Of a stretch of DNA of 64,000 nt, positions 14,567-24,218 are shown piece by piece. Position 1 is the stretch's first letter. Every line of letters starts with the position of its first letter. Source of the stretch: Salinicoccus sp. RF5. Lineage in GTDB: Bacteria > Bacillota > Bacilli > Staphylococcales > Salinicoccaceae. The stretch lies in NCBI RefSeq assembly GCF_020786625.1, contig NZ_JAJGRC010000001.1, forward strand, positions 1 through 64,000, written 5' to 3'. Position numbers and translations under genes: made by a program. The notes below the pieces were generated by a model, which saw only the letters and a list, made by a program, of their open reading frames with translations, made no database searches and was not told the origin of the DNA.

Positions 14567-16093
14567 ATGAAAAGAATCGGACTTGTGGATATCGGTTCCA
14601 ACACTGTACGCCTTGTACTTTTCGAATACAATGAAGAGACCGGACTGAAGGAGCTGCAGAACATCAAGACGCCTGCCAGGCTGGCCAGATATCTGGATGA
14701 AGACAATGTGATGGCCGAGGAGGGGATCGACAACCTCCTCTCCATCCTCGGCAGCTTCCAGAAGATCAGCGAGAAGTATGATGTGACGGAAATCTATCCT
14801 GTTGCGACGGCAGCGATCAGGCAGTCCGTCAACGTCGAAGATATTCTGGAGCGGGCGAAAAAAGAGGTCGGCATGGAAATCAAAGTCATTACCGGTAAGG
14901 AAGAGGCCTATTACGGTTATCATGCCGTCGTCCATACGATCAGCAACATGGATGCAGTGACGATTGATATAGGCGGGGGGAGCACCGAACTCAACTTCTT
15001 CGAGAACAAGGAGCTCATCCATTCCGTCAGCCTGCCCTTCGGGGTCGTCACATTGAAATCCATGTTCTTCGAGGGCAAGGATCATAACGATGAAGATGCG
15101 CTCGAAGAGACCGAGAAGTATGTCAAGGAGCAGCTGAAATCGGTCAAATGGCTGGCCAAAAGACGGGTGCCGATCTTGGCGATCGGCGGTAGTGCGCGTA
15201 ACATTGCGCGCATCCACCAATCCTCCGTCAACTATCCTATCGCAGGCGTCCATGGGTATTCGATGGACCGCAATGACCTGCAAGATGTATACGACCTGCT
15301 GGAAAGCACCAAAGGCGACGACCTTGACGACATCGACGGCCTCAGCAAGGACAGGAGCGACATTATCCTGCCGAGTGCCATCGTCTTCAAGTCACTCTAC
15401 GACCTCGTCAGGGCGGAAGAGTTCAAGTTCAGCCGCAAGGGGCTGCGTGAAGGTATGGCGATGTCGATCATCTCGAAGGATTATCCGGCCGCCTTCAACA
15501 AATACCACATTTTCCGGGACTCGCTCATGGAACTCGCCAGTGACTTCAACATACTGAAGAGTGAAGGTGAAAAGCGGCAGGAGATTGCAGAGCGCATCTA
15601 TCATGAGCTCGCCCGTTTCGATTTCATAAAGACCGGCAAGCATGAGAAATATCTGATGAAGAATGCAGCGCATATCTTCTATCTGGGATCGTTCATCGAC
15701 CGTGATGCGACGAGCCAGCATACGTACTATATAATATCCAACAGCAACATCAACGGCATCGTACACGAGGACAGGGTCAGGCTTGCCCTGATGGCGAGCT
15801 TCAAGAACAAGACGCTGCTCAAGTTCTATGCCGAGGAGTCGGGGTGGTTCGACAGCAGCGACCTCGATGTACTGCTGACGCTCGGAAGCATATTGAAGTT
15901 CTCCAATGCATTGAACGTCTCCAACACGGGCATCGTCCAGGACCTCTATCTTGAGGAGGATGGGGATGACATGATCATGACAGTCAAATATAAGGGAGAT
16001 CCGATTGCCGAGGAGTATCAGGCAATCAGGCAGAAGAAACACATAGAAAAAATTATGGATAAAGATCTCGATATCAGGTTTGTTGAAGTTTAA
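14567..16093 (+). CDS. ppx: exopolyphosphatase (Ppx/GppA family)
   Basis: A 508-residue protein with the actin-like ATPase fold of Ppx/GppA phosphatases in the first 300 residues (phosphate loops VDIGSNTVRLVLF near residue 5 and TIDIGGGSTELNF near 140) and an HD-like helical domain at the C-terminus (about 330-480). It removes terminal phosphates from polyphosphate or pppGpp. The next gene makes polyphosphate, which supports the polyphosphatase reading. ATG 14567 is preceded by aggagct. Confidence 0.9.
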   Translation: MKRIGLVDIGSNTVRLVLFEYNEETGLKELQNIKTPARLARYLDEDNVMAEEGIDNLLSILGSFQKISEKYDVTEIYPVATAAIRQSVNVEDILERAKKEVGMEIKVITGKEEAYYGYHAVVHTISNMDAVTIDIGGGSTELNFFENKELIHSVSLPFGVVTLKSMFFEGKDHNDEDALEETEKYVKEQLKSVKWLAKRRVPILAIGGSARNIARIHQSSVNYPIAGVHGYSMDRNDLQDVYDLLESTKGDDLDDIDGLSKDRSDIILPSAIVFKSLYDLVRAEEFKFSRKGLREGMAMSIISKDYPAAFNKYHIFRDSLMELASDFNILKSEGEKRQEIAERIYHELARFDFIKTGKHEKYLMKNAAHIFYLGSFIDRDATSQHTYYIISNSNINGIVHEDRVRLALMASFKNKTLLKFYAEESGWFDSSDLDVLLTLGSILKFSNALNVSNTGIVQDLYLEEDGDDMIMTVKYKGDPIAEEYQAIRQKKHIEKIMDKDLDIRFVEV

Positions 16094-16130
16094 CATTTAT
16101 CTTTAATTTAGAGGGAGTAGGAGAATAGTG

Positions 16131-18251
16131 ATGGCATATCGATTGAATGATAAGGAATATTATAACAATCGAGAGTTGAGCTGGCTCAGATTCAATTACA
16201 GAGTCATTGAAGAAGCGGCGGATCCCAACAACCCGCTTCTTGAGAGATTGAAGTTCCTGGCGATAACCAGCTCGAATCTCGATGAGTTCTTCATGGTTCG
16301 GGTGGCTGGACTGAAGGATCAGGTGAAGATGAACTATCATGAGCCTGATACGAAGACGCAGATGACCCCGGGGGAGCAGCTTGAGGGCATCAGTGCGCTG
16401 AACCGCGAGAACAGTACTGTGCAGTACGACTATTTCCATCGTCTCATGGGGGAACTGGAAGCTTATGACATCTATCTGAAGCGGCCATATGAACTCCCGG
16501 ATCATCTTCAGGATGAACTTGAGGAAATATTCGATACAGAAATATTTCCGTCTCTTACCCCTCTTGGAATCGATGCCTATCGTCCGTTCCCGAAGTTGAT
16601 GAATAAAAAGATAAACATATTCATAAATCTGTCGAACGAATTAGGCGACCAGGCTGCCATCGTCCAGCTGCCTACGGTCATCAGGCGCTATTATGAACTT
16701 GAAGATGCAGGCAGGACCTATATCGTACTGGCTGAAGACATCATTGAAATGCACATCAACAAACTGTTCAGAGGGTATAGGATCGACCGGACATTCCCTT
16801 TCAGGATTACAAGGAATGCAGATTTGACGATACATGAAGAGGGAGCGGCGGACCTGCTGATTGAAATCGAAAGGTTCCTCAAGGAGCGGACTAAGGGGGC
16901 AGCAGTACGACTTGAAATCGATATAAGCAGAAATGACACCATCAATGGTTCATTCCTGCGCAATGAGCTGGGGTTGTATGAACAGGATGTCTACAAGTTC
17001 CACGGCCCACTCGATCTGACTTTCCTGTTCGGGTTGACCGCCTCCCTCGGCGACAGGTTCCCGCATTTGACATACCCGCCGTTCACACCCCAGGAGCCGA
17101 AATTCCTTTCCGGGGCGAACATATATGACAAGGCGCTGAAGGAGGACATATTCTTCCATCATCCTTTCGAAAGCTTCCAGCCGATTGTCGAATTTATGCG
17201 TGAGGCGGCCGAGAACCCCGATGTTCTTGCGATCAAGCAGACGCTCTACCGGGTGTCAAGCGATTCCCCGATCATCGAGGCGCTGAAGCGGGCTGCAGAG
17301 AATGGCAAGCAGGTGACGGTGCTCGTTGAACTGAAGGCGCGTTTCGATGAGGAGAACAACGTGCAGTGGGCGAAGGAGCTTGAAGATGCAGGATGCCACG
17401 TCATATACGGCATGCATTATCTGAAGACGCACAGCAAGATCACGCTTGTGGTCAAACGGGTCGGCAAGAAGCTCGTCAGGTATGTCCATCTGGGTACAGG
17501 AAACTACAATGATTCCACCGCGAAACTCTACACCGACATGGGTCTCGTGACGACCGATGAGGATATCGGTAATGATGCGATCAACTTCTTCAACTACTTG
17601 AGCGGCTATTCGCTGAAGCCGGACTACGAGTCATTGTATGTGGCGCCTTTCGATATACGCGATCTTTTTGCGGAATATATCGACAAGGAAATTGAACTGC
17701 ACAGGATGCATGGCAAGGGCTATATATTCGCCAAGATGAACTCGCTGACCGACAAGAAGATCATCAACAAGCTGATGCAGGCTTCCCAGGAGGGCGTGAA
17801 GGTCGATCTTGTGATCCGGGGCATCTGCTGTTTGAAGTCGGGCATTGAAGGTGTCAGCAACAATATCCGGGTCATCAGCATCGTGGGCAGATTCCTGGAG
17901 CATTCCAGAATCTACTACTTCCATCACAACGGTGAAGAGAAGATGTTCCTCTCCTCCGCAGATATGATGACCCGCAACATGATCAAGCGGGTGGAGATCC
18001 TCTTCCCGATCAAGAGTACGGCAATCCTTGAAGAGATAAAGTCCATCAACAGGCTCTATCTGATGGACAACATCAAAGCACGTGTACAGAAGCCGGACGG
18101 CACCTATGAATATGTCGATAATGAGCATGAACCGAACAGCGCCCAGGTCGAACTGATGCGCCGCGCCGAGAGGAGCGGCAGGGAGCAACTCGTCCAGAAG
18201 GAGAATCAGCTGCTGCTCAAAGTGAAGGACCGCTTCAAACGAAGAAAATAG
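16131..18251 (+). CDS. ppk1: polyphosphate kinase 1
   Basis: A 706-residue enzyme that builds polyphosphate from ATP. The phosphorylated histidine is His434 in KTHSKITLV, matching E. coli His435, and the second catalytic histidine is His591 in EHSRIYYF. The N-terminal, head and two phospholipase-D-like domains run in the usual order; the start [12 protein letters not shown] is typical. The frame opens with GTG 16128 directly before ATG 16131; I use the ATG. It follows ppx by 37 bases. A terminator follows. Confidence 0.95.
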   Translation: MAYRLNDKEYYNNRELSWLRFNYRVIEEAADPNNPLLERLKFLAITSSNLDEFFMVRVAGLKDQVKMNYHEPDTKTQMTPGEQLEGISALNRENSTVQYDYFHRLMGELEAYDIYLKRPYELPDHLQDELEEIFDTEIFPSLTPLGIDAYRPFPKLMNKKINIFINLSNELGDQAAIVQLPTVIRRYYELEDAGRTYIVLAEDIIEMHINKLFRGYRIDRTFPFRITRNADLTIHEEGAADLLIEIERFLKERTKGAAVRLEIDISRNDTINGSFLRNELGLYEQDVYKFHGPLDLTFLFGLTASLGDRFPHLTYPPFTPQEPKFLSGANIYDKALKEDIFFHHPFESFQPIVEFMREAAENPDVLAIKQTLYRVSSDSPIIEALKRAAENGKQVTVLVELKARFDEENNVQWAKELEDAGCHVIYGMHYLKTHSKITLVVKRVGKKLVRYVHLGTGNYNDSTAKLYTDMGLVTTDEDIGNDAINFFNYLSGYSLKPDYESLYVAPFDIRDLFAEYIDKEIELHRMHGKGYIFAKMNSLTDKKIINKLMQASQEGVKVDLVIRGICCLKSGIEGVSNNIRVISIVGRFLEHSRIYYFHHNGEEKMFLSSADMMTRNMIKRVEILFPIKSTAILEEIKSINRLYLMDNIKARVQKPDGTYEYVDNEHEPNSAQVELMRRAERSGREQLVQKENQLLLKVKDRFKRRK

Positions 18252-18260
18252 AATGGATTT

Positions 18261-18291
18261 GAGCCGGGGACGGAAGTCTCCGGCCTCTTTG
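18261..18291 (+). terminator. ppk terminator
   Basis: The stem ccggggac/gtctccgg with flanking gag/ctc is followed by a short T run (ttt). Confidence 0.65.
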
Positions 18292-18294
18292 CAA

Positions 18295-18323
18295 TTGACT
18301 TTGTTTTCTGAATTGTTTAGACT
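18295..18323 (+). promoter_or_regulatory. trpE promoter
   Basis: TTGACT (18295-18300) and TAGACT (18318-18323) with a 17-base spacer, 33 bases before the trpE start. The leader is too short for a T-box or TRAP-type attenuator. Confidence 0.65.
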
Positions 18324-18356
18324 GTCTAGATATAACTAAAATAATGAGGTGAAGAT

Positions 18357-19859
18357 ATGACCACGTATGAGGAATTTTTGAAGGATGCCGGGAATCACCG
18401 CACTGTACCGGTGATCGAATCGTTCAGCACCGATCTGCTGACGCCTGTACAGATGTTTCATTCTTTAAAGGATGAAGCAGTCTATATGCTGGAAAGTCAG
18501 GAACCCGAATCAGCGTGGTCTAACTTCTCCTTCATCGGACTGGACCCGATGGTCGAAATCAGGGAAACCGGACGCCGGTTCACAGTCCATGATCTTGAGC
18601 GGGGGAGCCGTCTGACGCTGCCTTCGTTCAAGGAGGCATTCGAAGAGACGCTCGGCCGTCTTGAGGTGAAGATACCCGAGATGGATATTCCCTTCAAAGG
18701 CGGCGGGGTAGGCTATATCAGCTATGATGCGATATCCGACTACGAACCGGTGCCGAGGGCACCGGAGGAGGCGGTGCAGATTGCGAACTACCACCTACTC
18801 TTCTGCCGATCGCTGCTCGTATACAACCATAATTCAAAAGAGATTCACATCATCCATTTCGCCAGGGTCGATGACGACAGGGACAACGGAGAGATCTACG
18901 AGGAATCGATGGAGACGATCGAGCGCATCAGGACGCACCTTCTGCACGACAGCGACCTGTCCGATCTGCTGCTTCCCACTGCGCTGCCGATGACATCCGC
19001 CTTCGATCTTGAAAGCAACTACGAAAAGGGAAAGTTCCTATCCGACGTCGAAAAGATTAAGGAGTACATCGAAGCGGGGGACATACTGCAGGCGGTCCTC
19101 TCCCAGCGTTTCCACAAGAAGACGGAAAGAAGCGGCTTTGAACTCTACCGTGTGCTGAGGAAGGTGAACCCGTCCCCATACATGTACTACTTGAAATTCA
19201 ACGGGCTCGAAGTGATCGGCAGCTCCCCGGAACGGCAGCTGCAGGTCCAGGACGGAAACCTTGAGATCCACCCGATTGCTGGCACGAGAAAAAGGGGTGC
19301 TACTAAAGAGGAGGACGACAGGCTTGCCAGGGAGCTGCTTGAAGATGAAAAGGAGATCGCCGAGCACCGCATGCTGGTGGACCTTGCCCGGAATGACATC
19401 GGCAGGGTCGCCGAATACGGTTCAGTGTCCGTCAGCGAATATATGGTGATCGGCCGCTTCTCACGCGTGATGCACATCATCAGCAAGGTCAGGGGCAGGC
19501 TCAAGAGGGGCGTTTCCCCGATAGATGCATTCATCTCCTCCTTCCCGGCCGGCACACTGTCAGGCGCCCCGAAAGTACGGGCGATGCAGATCCTGAGGGA
19601 ACTTGAGCCGACAGCGCGGAACTTGTATGGCGGGAGCATCCTCTATCTTGGCTTCGATGGGAACATCGACTCCTGCATCACCATCCGCACGATGACATTG
19701 GTGGACCAGAACCTCTACATCCAGGCGGGGGCAGGTGTGGTCGCCGATTCGGATCCGGAGTCGGAATATCAGGAGACGATCAACAAGGCGAGCGCACTCG
19801 AGCAGACGGTGCATCTGACGGAAAAGATATTCAGCGATGGAAATATACTGAAAGTATAG
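18357..19859 (+). CDS. trpE: anthranilate synthase component I
   Basis: A 500-residue chorismate-binding enzyme. The blocks PIAGTRKRGATKEED, LVDLARNDIGRV, SFPAGTLSGAPKVRAMQI (in part) and QAGAGVVADSDPESEY are those of TrpE. PIAGTR favours TrpE over the folate enzyme PabB, which usually reads PIKGT. It makes anthranilate from chorismate using ammonia from TrpG. The glutaminase gene follows after 11 bases, but the rest of the trp operon is absent here; the terminator after trpG closes the unit. PabB is the main alternative. ATG 18357 follows gaggtgaagat. Confidence 0.78.
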   Translation: MTTYEEFLKDAGNHRTVPVIESFSTDLLTPVQMFHSLKDEAVYMLESQEPESAWSNFSFIGLDPMVEIRETGRRFTVHDLERGSRLTLPSFKEAFEETLGRLEVKIPEMDIPFKGGGVGYISYDAISDYEPVPRAPEEAVQIANYHLLFCRSLLVYNHNSKEIHIIHFARVDDDRDNGEIYEESMETIERIRTHLLHDSDLSDLLLPTALPMTSAFDLESNYEKGKFLSDVEKIKEYIEAGDILQAVLSQRFHKKTERSGFELYRVLRKVNPSPYMYYLKFNGLEVIGSSPERQLQVQDGNLEIHPIAGTRKRGATKEEDDRLARELLEDEKEIAEHRMLVDLARNDIGRVAEYGSVSVSEYMVIGRFSRVMHIISKVRGRLKRGVSPIDAFISSFPAGTLSGAPKVRAMQILRELEPTARNLYGGSILYLGFDGNIDSCITIRTMTLVDQNLYIQAGAGVVADSDPESEYQETINKASALEQTVHLTEKIFSDGNILKV

Positions 19860-19870
19860 GGGGAAGGAAA

Positions 19871-20467
19871 ATGATATATATGATCGACCACTTTGATTCC
19901 TTCACCTATAATATCGTGCAGGCACTTGGCGAGATGGGTGAGGAAATCGTTGTGAGAAGAAACGATGCAATTGATTTCGACGAGATTGACCGGCTTGCAC
20001 CGGACCTGATCTTCCTGTCACCGGGGCCAAAGCGTCCTGAAGATACGGGGGTGACCATGGAGGTCGTCCGCCGCTACAGCGGGGAAGTGCCGATATTCGG
20101 CGTATGCCTGGGCCATCAGACCATCGCCCATGTGTTCGGCGGCAGTGTCAGGCGCACAGGAAAACTGATGCACGGCAAGACCTCGGAACTCCACCATGGG
20201 GATACGGACATATACGCCGGGATGTCCCAAGGGTCCGAAGTGATGAACTACCATTCCCTCGTCGTGGATGAAGCGACGCTGCCGGAGTGCCTCGTGGTGA
20301 CGGCGCAGTCGGAACTTGGGGAGATCCTCGGCATCAGACATGAATCCCTGCCGGTGGAAGGTGTTCAGTTCCACCCTGAATCCATCGGATCAGCAGAAGG
20401 GCTGACGCTGCTCCGGAATGTGCTTGATAAATATTGCAGAAACACAAAAACACCGCTGAAACAATGA
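19871..20467 (+). CDS. trpG: glutamine amidotransferase, anthranilate/aminodeoxychorismate synthase component II
   Basis: A 198-residue class I glutaminase. The catalytic triad is Cys79 in GVCLGHQ with His168 and Glu170 in QFHPES. It starts MIYMIDHFDSFTYN, as TrpG and PabA do. In Bacillus one such subunit serves both tryptophan and folate synthesis, so this protein may also do both. It is coupled to trpE (11-base gap, site gggggaagg). Confidence 0.85.
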   Translation: MIYMIDHFDSFTYNIVQALGEMGEEIVVRRNDAIDFDEIDRLAPDLIFLSPGPKRPEDTGVTMEVVRRYSGEVPIFGVCLGHQTIAHVFGGSVRRTGKLMHGKTSELHHGDTDIYAGMSQGSEVMNYHSLVVDEATLPECLVVTAQSELGEILGIRHESLPVEGVQFHPESIGSAEGLTLLRNVLDKYCRNTKTPLKQ

Positions 20468-20484
20468 AGTTTCAGTGGTGTTTT
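20447..20484. terminator. bidirectional terminator
   Basis: A perfect stem aaaacaccgctgaaac/gtttcagtggtgtttt with a 6-base loop. It overlaps the 3' end of trpG and serves both trpG and the convergent rluA-family gene. Confidence 0.9.
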
Positions 20485-20489
20485 CTGAT

Positions 20490-21317
20490 TTATAGCGTCT
20501 CCTTGTCCAGTTCCAAACGTACCGTCTTCTGGAGCAGCGGATGGGTGAACTCTATCCTATAGCTGAAGAGCTGGAGGTCCCTGAGTGTCGAACTTCCATA
20601 GAGCGGATCTCCGATGACCGGAAAGCCGACATGTGCAAGGTGCACGCGGATCTGGTGGGTGCGGCCGGTCTCAAGTTCAATCTCAAGCTCACAGTATTCC
20701 GGTGTGACCCTCGATTCGATGACATGCGTGACGGCCGCCTTTCCTTTCGCGGTCACATGATACTTGTTGCGCTCCTTCGGGTTTTTGGCGATCGGTGCAT
20801 CAATCGTCTGGGGCTCGAGCCGTTTCTTTGTATCCACCCTTGCGATGTAGGTGCGCTTGATGTCCCGTTCACTCAGCATATGGTCGAGCATCTTCTTGAC
20901 AAGCGGGTTTTTGGCGATCAGGATCACGCCCTTGGTCTCCTGATCGAGCCGGTGTACAGGTTCCAGATAATCCGATTCGATCGTGTATACCGCATGGTTC
21001 ATGAGCGTGTTCGTCTCGTTCATCTGGTTCGGGTGGGTCTTCACACCCCTCGGCTTGAAGAGCACGGCGAGGTACCTGTCTTCATAAAGTACATCACAGG
21101 TGCGGTAGCTCGGCTTGTACTGGCTCTCGGCTCCGGTGTCGGGCAGGACGACCGCATCCCCTGTGTGGATGGGTGCATTAAGTGGGGCCTGTTCCCCATT
21201 GATTGTGATGACCTTCGACATGCGCAGGAAATGGAGCTCCTTCTTTGGAACGTGGAGTGACTTCAGCATGTCTTCAAGTGTCATGCCATCAAAATTTTCG
21301 TGGATGTTCACCTTCAT
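20490..21317 (-). CDS. RluA-family pseudouridine synthase
   Basis: A 275-residue RNA pseudouridine synthase. The catalytic aspartate is Asp125 in HRLDQETKG; most relatives have HRLDxxTSG, so Lys replaces the usual Ser. Other family blocks are GVKTHPNQ, ELETGRTHQIRVH (in part) and GFPVIGDPLYG. An S4-like segment (about 15-60) precedes the catalytic domain. The target base (rRNA or tRNA) cannot be told. Its ATG lies directly after the stop of the thioredoxin-like gene, so it is the last gene of a bdbC-thioredoxin-rluA operon. Confidence 0.88.
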   Translation of the reverse strand: MKVNIHENFDGMTLEDMLKSLHVPKKELHFLRMSKVITINGEQAPLNAPIHTGDAVVLPDTGAESQYKPSYRTCDVLYEDRYLAVLFKPRGVKTHPNQMNETNTLMNHAVYTIESDYLEPVHRLDQETKGVILIAKNPLVKKMLDHMLSERDIKRTYIARVDTKKRLEPQTIDAPIAKNPKERNKYHVTAKGKAAVTHVIESRVTPEYCELEIELETGRTHQIRVHLAHVGFPVIGDPLYGSSTLRDLQLFSYRIEFTHPLLQKTVRLELDKETL

Positions 21318-21824
21318 CTATTCATCCCCGGTCATGGTATTGATGAATTCCGCATAGTCGTCGGCATTGCCCGGGTTGCCCGTCATCCTGTCGACTTCTT
21401 CGCCGTCCTCGAAGTAGGCGAGCGTCGGTGTGGCTTCGATGGCGTATTCGTTCCATGCCTGATCATATTCCAGTATGTTCAGCTGGGTCACTTCCTCGCC
21501 AGTCTCATCAAATGCATCCGTCAGGAATGGTGTGGCTGCGATGCAGTGTACACATGTCGGGCTCCAGAAGTAGACGAATTCTCCTTCGCCGTCGTCTATG
21601 ATCTCCTGGGTCTCGTCGAAAGTCTTGTTGTAGTGGTAGTTCTCGTCATCAAGCTTGTCGATTGTCGCACCTTCAAGTTCTTCCGGGTCCTTGTCCGTAT
21701 ACGGATAGTAGCCGGAGTCGCTCAAGTTTTCCGGATCGTTTGAAGCACTGTTCATATAGATGAAGATGCCGACGAAAGCGACGATGATCAGTGCGATGAT
21801 GCCATAAAATAGTTTATTGCCCAT
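21318..21824 (-). CDS. membrane-anchored thioredoxin-like thiol-disulfide protein
   Basis: A 168-residue protein with an uncleaved N-terminal anchor (KLFYGIIALIIVAFVGIFIY), an acidic linker, and a thioredoxin fold outside the cell. The active site is Cys91-Val-His-Cys94 in SPTCVHC, and the cis-proline loop is ATPTLAYF. CVHC resembles oxidase-type sites. It lies 15 bases after the DsbB-like gene, so the two probably act as an oxidase pair: this one oxidises exported proteins and BdbC re-oxidises it through quinone. Confidence 0.85.
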   Translation of the reverse strand: MGNKLFYGIIALIIVAFVGIFIYMNSASNDPENLSDSGYYPYTDKDPEELEGATIDKLDDENYHYNKTFDETQEIIDDGEGEFVYFWSPTCVHCIAATPFLTDAFDETGEEVTQLNILEYDQAWNEYAIEATPTLAYFEDGEEVDRMTGNPGNADDYAEFINTMTGDE

Positions 21825-21839
21825 GATTGAATCTCCTTT

Positions 21840-22247
21840 TTATTTTCTTTTTATCATAAATGATAATATAAAGATGAGTATGAAAGCAATGAGGGAGAGT
21901 AATGGTATCGTGATGAAGCCGAATATGTTGATGTACTGGACGGTGCAGGACACGCCAGTACATGCTGCGAAATTATCTCCCAGGAAACTGATCTTCTGCA
22001 GTGCATAGTGGTAGGAGGCAAGCAGTATGCCGAGTCCGCTCATCACGCGGATGTAGTATTTTGCCCCGTGGTCGTCACGGATGAATCCGATGATCGAGAT
22101 GATGACGAGTGGGTACATCAGTATGCGCTGGTACCAGCAGAACTCGCAGGGGACGTACTGTCTGATCTCACTGAAATACAGGGAGCCGAGTGTAGCGACC
22201 AGTGCAGTGAGGAAGATGAGCTGCATGAAAAGTTTATTGTTGGCCAT
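21840..22247 (-). CDS. bdbC: DsbB/BdbC-family disulfide oxidoreductase
   Basis: A 135-residue protein with four membrane spans. Two cysteine pairs sit in the outer loops: Cys34-Glu-Phe-Cys37 and Cys96/Cys101 (CTGVSC), the pattern of BdbC/DsbB, which transfers electrons from an oxidised partner to quinone. The length matches BdbC of Bacillus (about 138). It is the first gene of the leftward operon and faces airS across a 122-base gap that carries a 23-base palindrome. Confidence 0.9.
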   Translation of the reverse strand: MANNKLFMQLIFLTALVATLGSLYFSEIRQYVPCEFCWYQRILMYPLVIISIIGFIRDDHGAKYYIRVMSGLGILLASYHYALQKISFLGDNFAACTGVSCTVQYINIFGFITIPLLSLIAFILIFILSFMIKRK

Positions 22248-22288
22248 GCCATCCCTCCTGTTTGCTTTTTTATTTCAAGATCATACTA

Positions 22289-22311
22289 TATCATTATAAG
22301 TGATAATGATA
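22289..22311. promoter_or_regulatory. palindromic operator between bdbC and airS
   Basis: Perfect 9-base arms tatcattat and ataatgata flank a 5-base centre. The half-sites TCATTAT/ATAATGA look like Fur-family boxes, but the arms face the other way round from the classical Fur site. The site lies 42 bases upstream of bdbC and 59 bases upstream of airS, so it could control either or both. Confidence 0.5.
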
Positions 22312-22369
22312 TATGGATGGAAACGATTAATTTACAAAGTTATTAACTTTTTGCAGAAAGGATGTCACG

Positions 22370-23476
22370 ATGAAGAGCAAACTGCAGCTTTTGAAGGATA
22401 TCGCCGAGTTCCTGAATGAAGAAACCGACCGCAGCACGATGATCCACGGCGCCCTGAAGCTCCTGGTAGACTATTCCGAGTTCGATACTGGCTGGATATT
22501 CTTCATCAACAGCGAGGGCCAGCATGAACTGAGCGCCCACTACCGGCTGCCGCCGTCGCTCGAGAAGGAGCAGTACCATCACCTGTGCGACGGCAAATGC
22601 TGGTGTGTGAACAAGTACAACAACCGTGAACTCAAGACGGCTACGAATATATTCGTCTGTTCCAGGCTCGAGAAGGCAAGGATGGATTATCCCGGGGAGA
22701 ACATGGGCATCACCCATCACGCGACGGTGCCGCTCATATCCGGTGAGGAATCATTCGGCCTCCTGAACGTCGCCAGCCCCTACAGGGAACAATTCACCCA
22801 GGATGAACTGGACCTGCTGGAATCCGTCGCCTTCCAGATCGGTTCAACGCTCAAGCGCATTGAACTGACGGCGCAGGAGCAGGAGAACATGATCATCCGT
22901 GAGCGGCAGCGCCTTGCACGGGATCTTCATGATTCGGTGAATCAGATGCTCTTCTCGATCGGCATCACCTCCCATGCGGCGAAATCCCTGGGTGACCAGC
23001 AGAAGGTTCAGGATGCATTCCAGTCGATCGAGCATACGTCGAAGCATGCGATGAAGGAGATGAAGGCGCTCATCTGGCAGCTCAAGCCGATCGGCCTTGA
23101 AAATGGCATCATCGATGCAGTGGAGAAGTATGCGGACATACTCGATCTCGGCATCACGATACAGGTCGACGGCTTCTACAATGTCTCCGACCGTGTGGAA
23201 ATCGGTCTCTACAGGGTCATCCAGGAGAGTCTCAACAACATCAGGAAGCACTCCGGGATCAATGCAGCGCGGATTGAAATGGTTGCGGGAACGGATATGC
23301 TGGAGGTTACAATAGTGGATGAGGGCCGGGGGTTCGAGATCGATGAAAGCAAAGGCTACAGCTATGGCCTTGCAAACATGCGGGAGCGGGTACACAAGCT
23401 CGGCGGTTCTTTCGACATCATTTCAAAAAAAGGTGAGGGCACGAAAGTGGTTGTCAGTGTCCCGATGAAGGAGTGA
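22370..23476 (+). CDS. airS: AirS-like oxygen/redox sensor histidine kinase
   Basis: A 368-residue soluble kinase. A GAF domain (about 15-160) carries four cysteines, Cys73, 77, 79 and 97 (LCDGKCWC and FVCSRL), which match the iron-sulfur ligands of staphylococcal AirS (YhcS). The kinase core is of the NarX/DegS type: phosphorylated His187 in RDLHDSVNQ, and an ATPase domain from about 270 with DEGRGFE and YGLANMRERV. There is no membrane span. airR follows after 4 bases. Family knowledge: AirSR senses oxygen and redox state and controls respiration and cell-wall genes. The disulfide operon lies divergently upstream. Confidence 0.88.
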   Translation: MKSKLQLLKDIAEFLNEETDRSTMIHGALKLLVDYSEFDTGWIFFINSEGQHELSAHYRLPPSLEKEQYHHLCDGKCWCVNKYNNRELKTATNIFVCSRLEKARMDYPGENMGITHHATVPLISGEESFGLLNVASPYREQFTQDELDLLESVAFQIGSTLKRIELTAQEQENMIIRERQRLARDLHDSVNQMLFSIGITSHAAKSLGDQQKVQDAFQSIEHTSKHAMKEMKALIWQLKPIGLENGIIDAVEKYADILDLGITIQVDGFYNVSDRVEIGLYRVIQESLNNIRKHSGINAARIEMVAGTDMLEVTIVDEGRGFEIDESKGYSYGLANMRERVHKLGGSFDIISKKGEGTKVVVSVPMKE

Positions 23477-23480
23477 GTAT

Positions 23481-24113
23481 ATGTATAACATCATACTGGT
23501 GGACGATCATCATATCGTCAGGGAAGGGATGAAGTTCCTTCTGTCCACCACGGAAAACATCAACGTACTCGAGGATTTCGGCACGGGACAGGAAGTCCTG
23601 GACTATCTGGAGGAGAAGCATTCACATATAGACCTGGTGCTTCTGGATCTCGTGATGCCCGAGATGGACGGCATCGAAGTGACACGCGCAATCAAAAGCC
23701 ATTATCCGGGCATCAAAGTGCTCGTGCTCTCCAGCTATACGAGTGAAGAGTACATCCGTCCGGTGTTCGCCGCCCATGCGGATGGGTACATCATCAAGGA
23801 GATGGAGGCGGAGGAACTGATCGACTCCATTATAAAGGTGATCGAGGGCGAGAAGGTGATCCACCCGAACATTCTTGAAGTGATCGACCGCGAGGGGGAT
23901 ATGCCCCATGAGAAGAATGCACTCTCGGCGCGTGAAGTCGAAGTGCTGCGGGAGATCGTCAAAGGGAAATCGAACAAGGAGATCGGGGAGGCGCTCTATG
24001 TGAGTGAAAAGACGGTGAAGACCCATGTCAGCCATATCCTGAACAAACTTGAAGTTTCCGACCGCACCCAGGCTGTCATCTATGCCATCAAATACAATAT
24101 CGTGGAACTTTAG
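23481..24113 (+). CDS. airR: AirR-like response regulator (NarL/LuxR type)
   Basis: A 210-residue regulator. The receiver domain has Asp8/Asp9 and the phosphorylated Asp56 (LVLLDLVMPEMDG). The C-terminal LuxR-type helix-turn-helix runs from about 145 (LSAREVEVLREIVKGKSNKE). It is the partner of the kinase gene 4 bases upstream. The ATG is preceded by aaggagtgag inside the end of airS. Confidence 0.92.
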   Translation: MYNIILVDDHHIVREGMKFLLSTTENINVLEDFGTGQEVLDYLEEKHSHIDLVLLDLVMPEMDGIEVTRAIKSHYPGIKVLVLSSYTSEEYIRPVFAAHADGYIIKEMEAEELIDSIIKVIEGEKVIHPNILEVIDREGDMPHEKNALSAREVEVLREIVKGKSNKEIGEALYVSEKTVKTHVSHILNKLEVSDRTQAVIYAIKYNIVEL

Positions 24114-24152
24114 AAAGCCACGGATGACGCCGAGTAAACCGGTTACAAATAG

Positions 24153-24186
24153 CAGTTTACAAAAACTGTTACAAGGAAGTATAATG
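24153..24186 (+). promoter_or_regulatory. gltT promoter with inverted repeat
   Basis: TATAAT (24180-24185) has TTTACA (24156-24161) 18 bases before it. The -35 box lies inside the inverted repeat cagttt-acaa-aaactg (24153-24168), and TTACAA occurs three times between 24143 and 24175. A regulator, possibly AirR next door, could bind here. Confidence 0.5.
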
Positions 24187-24218
24187 AATCAAGGAGTTTC
24201 AAAGTCTGGAGGGGTAAT

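Noticed and set aside
18357-20467. Calling the pair pabB-pabA (folate) outright
   Set aside because: The motif PIAGTR and the length favour TrpE. The folate role is kept as an alternative for the glutaminase.
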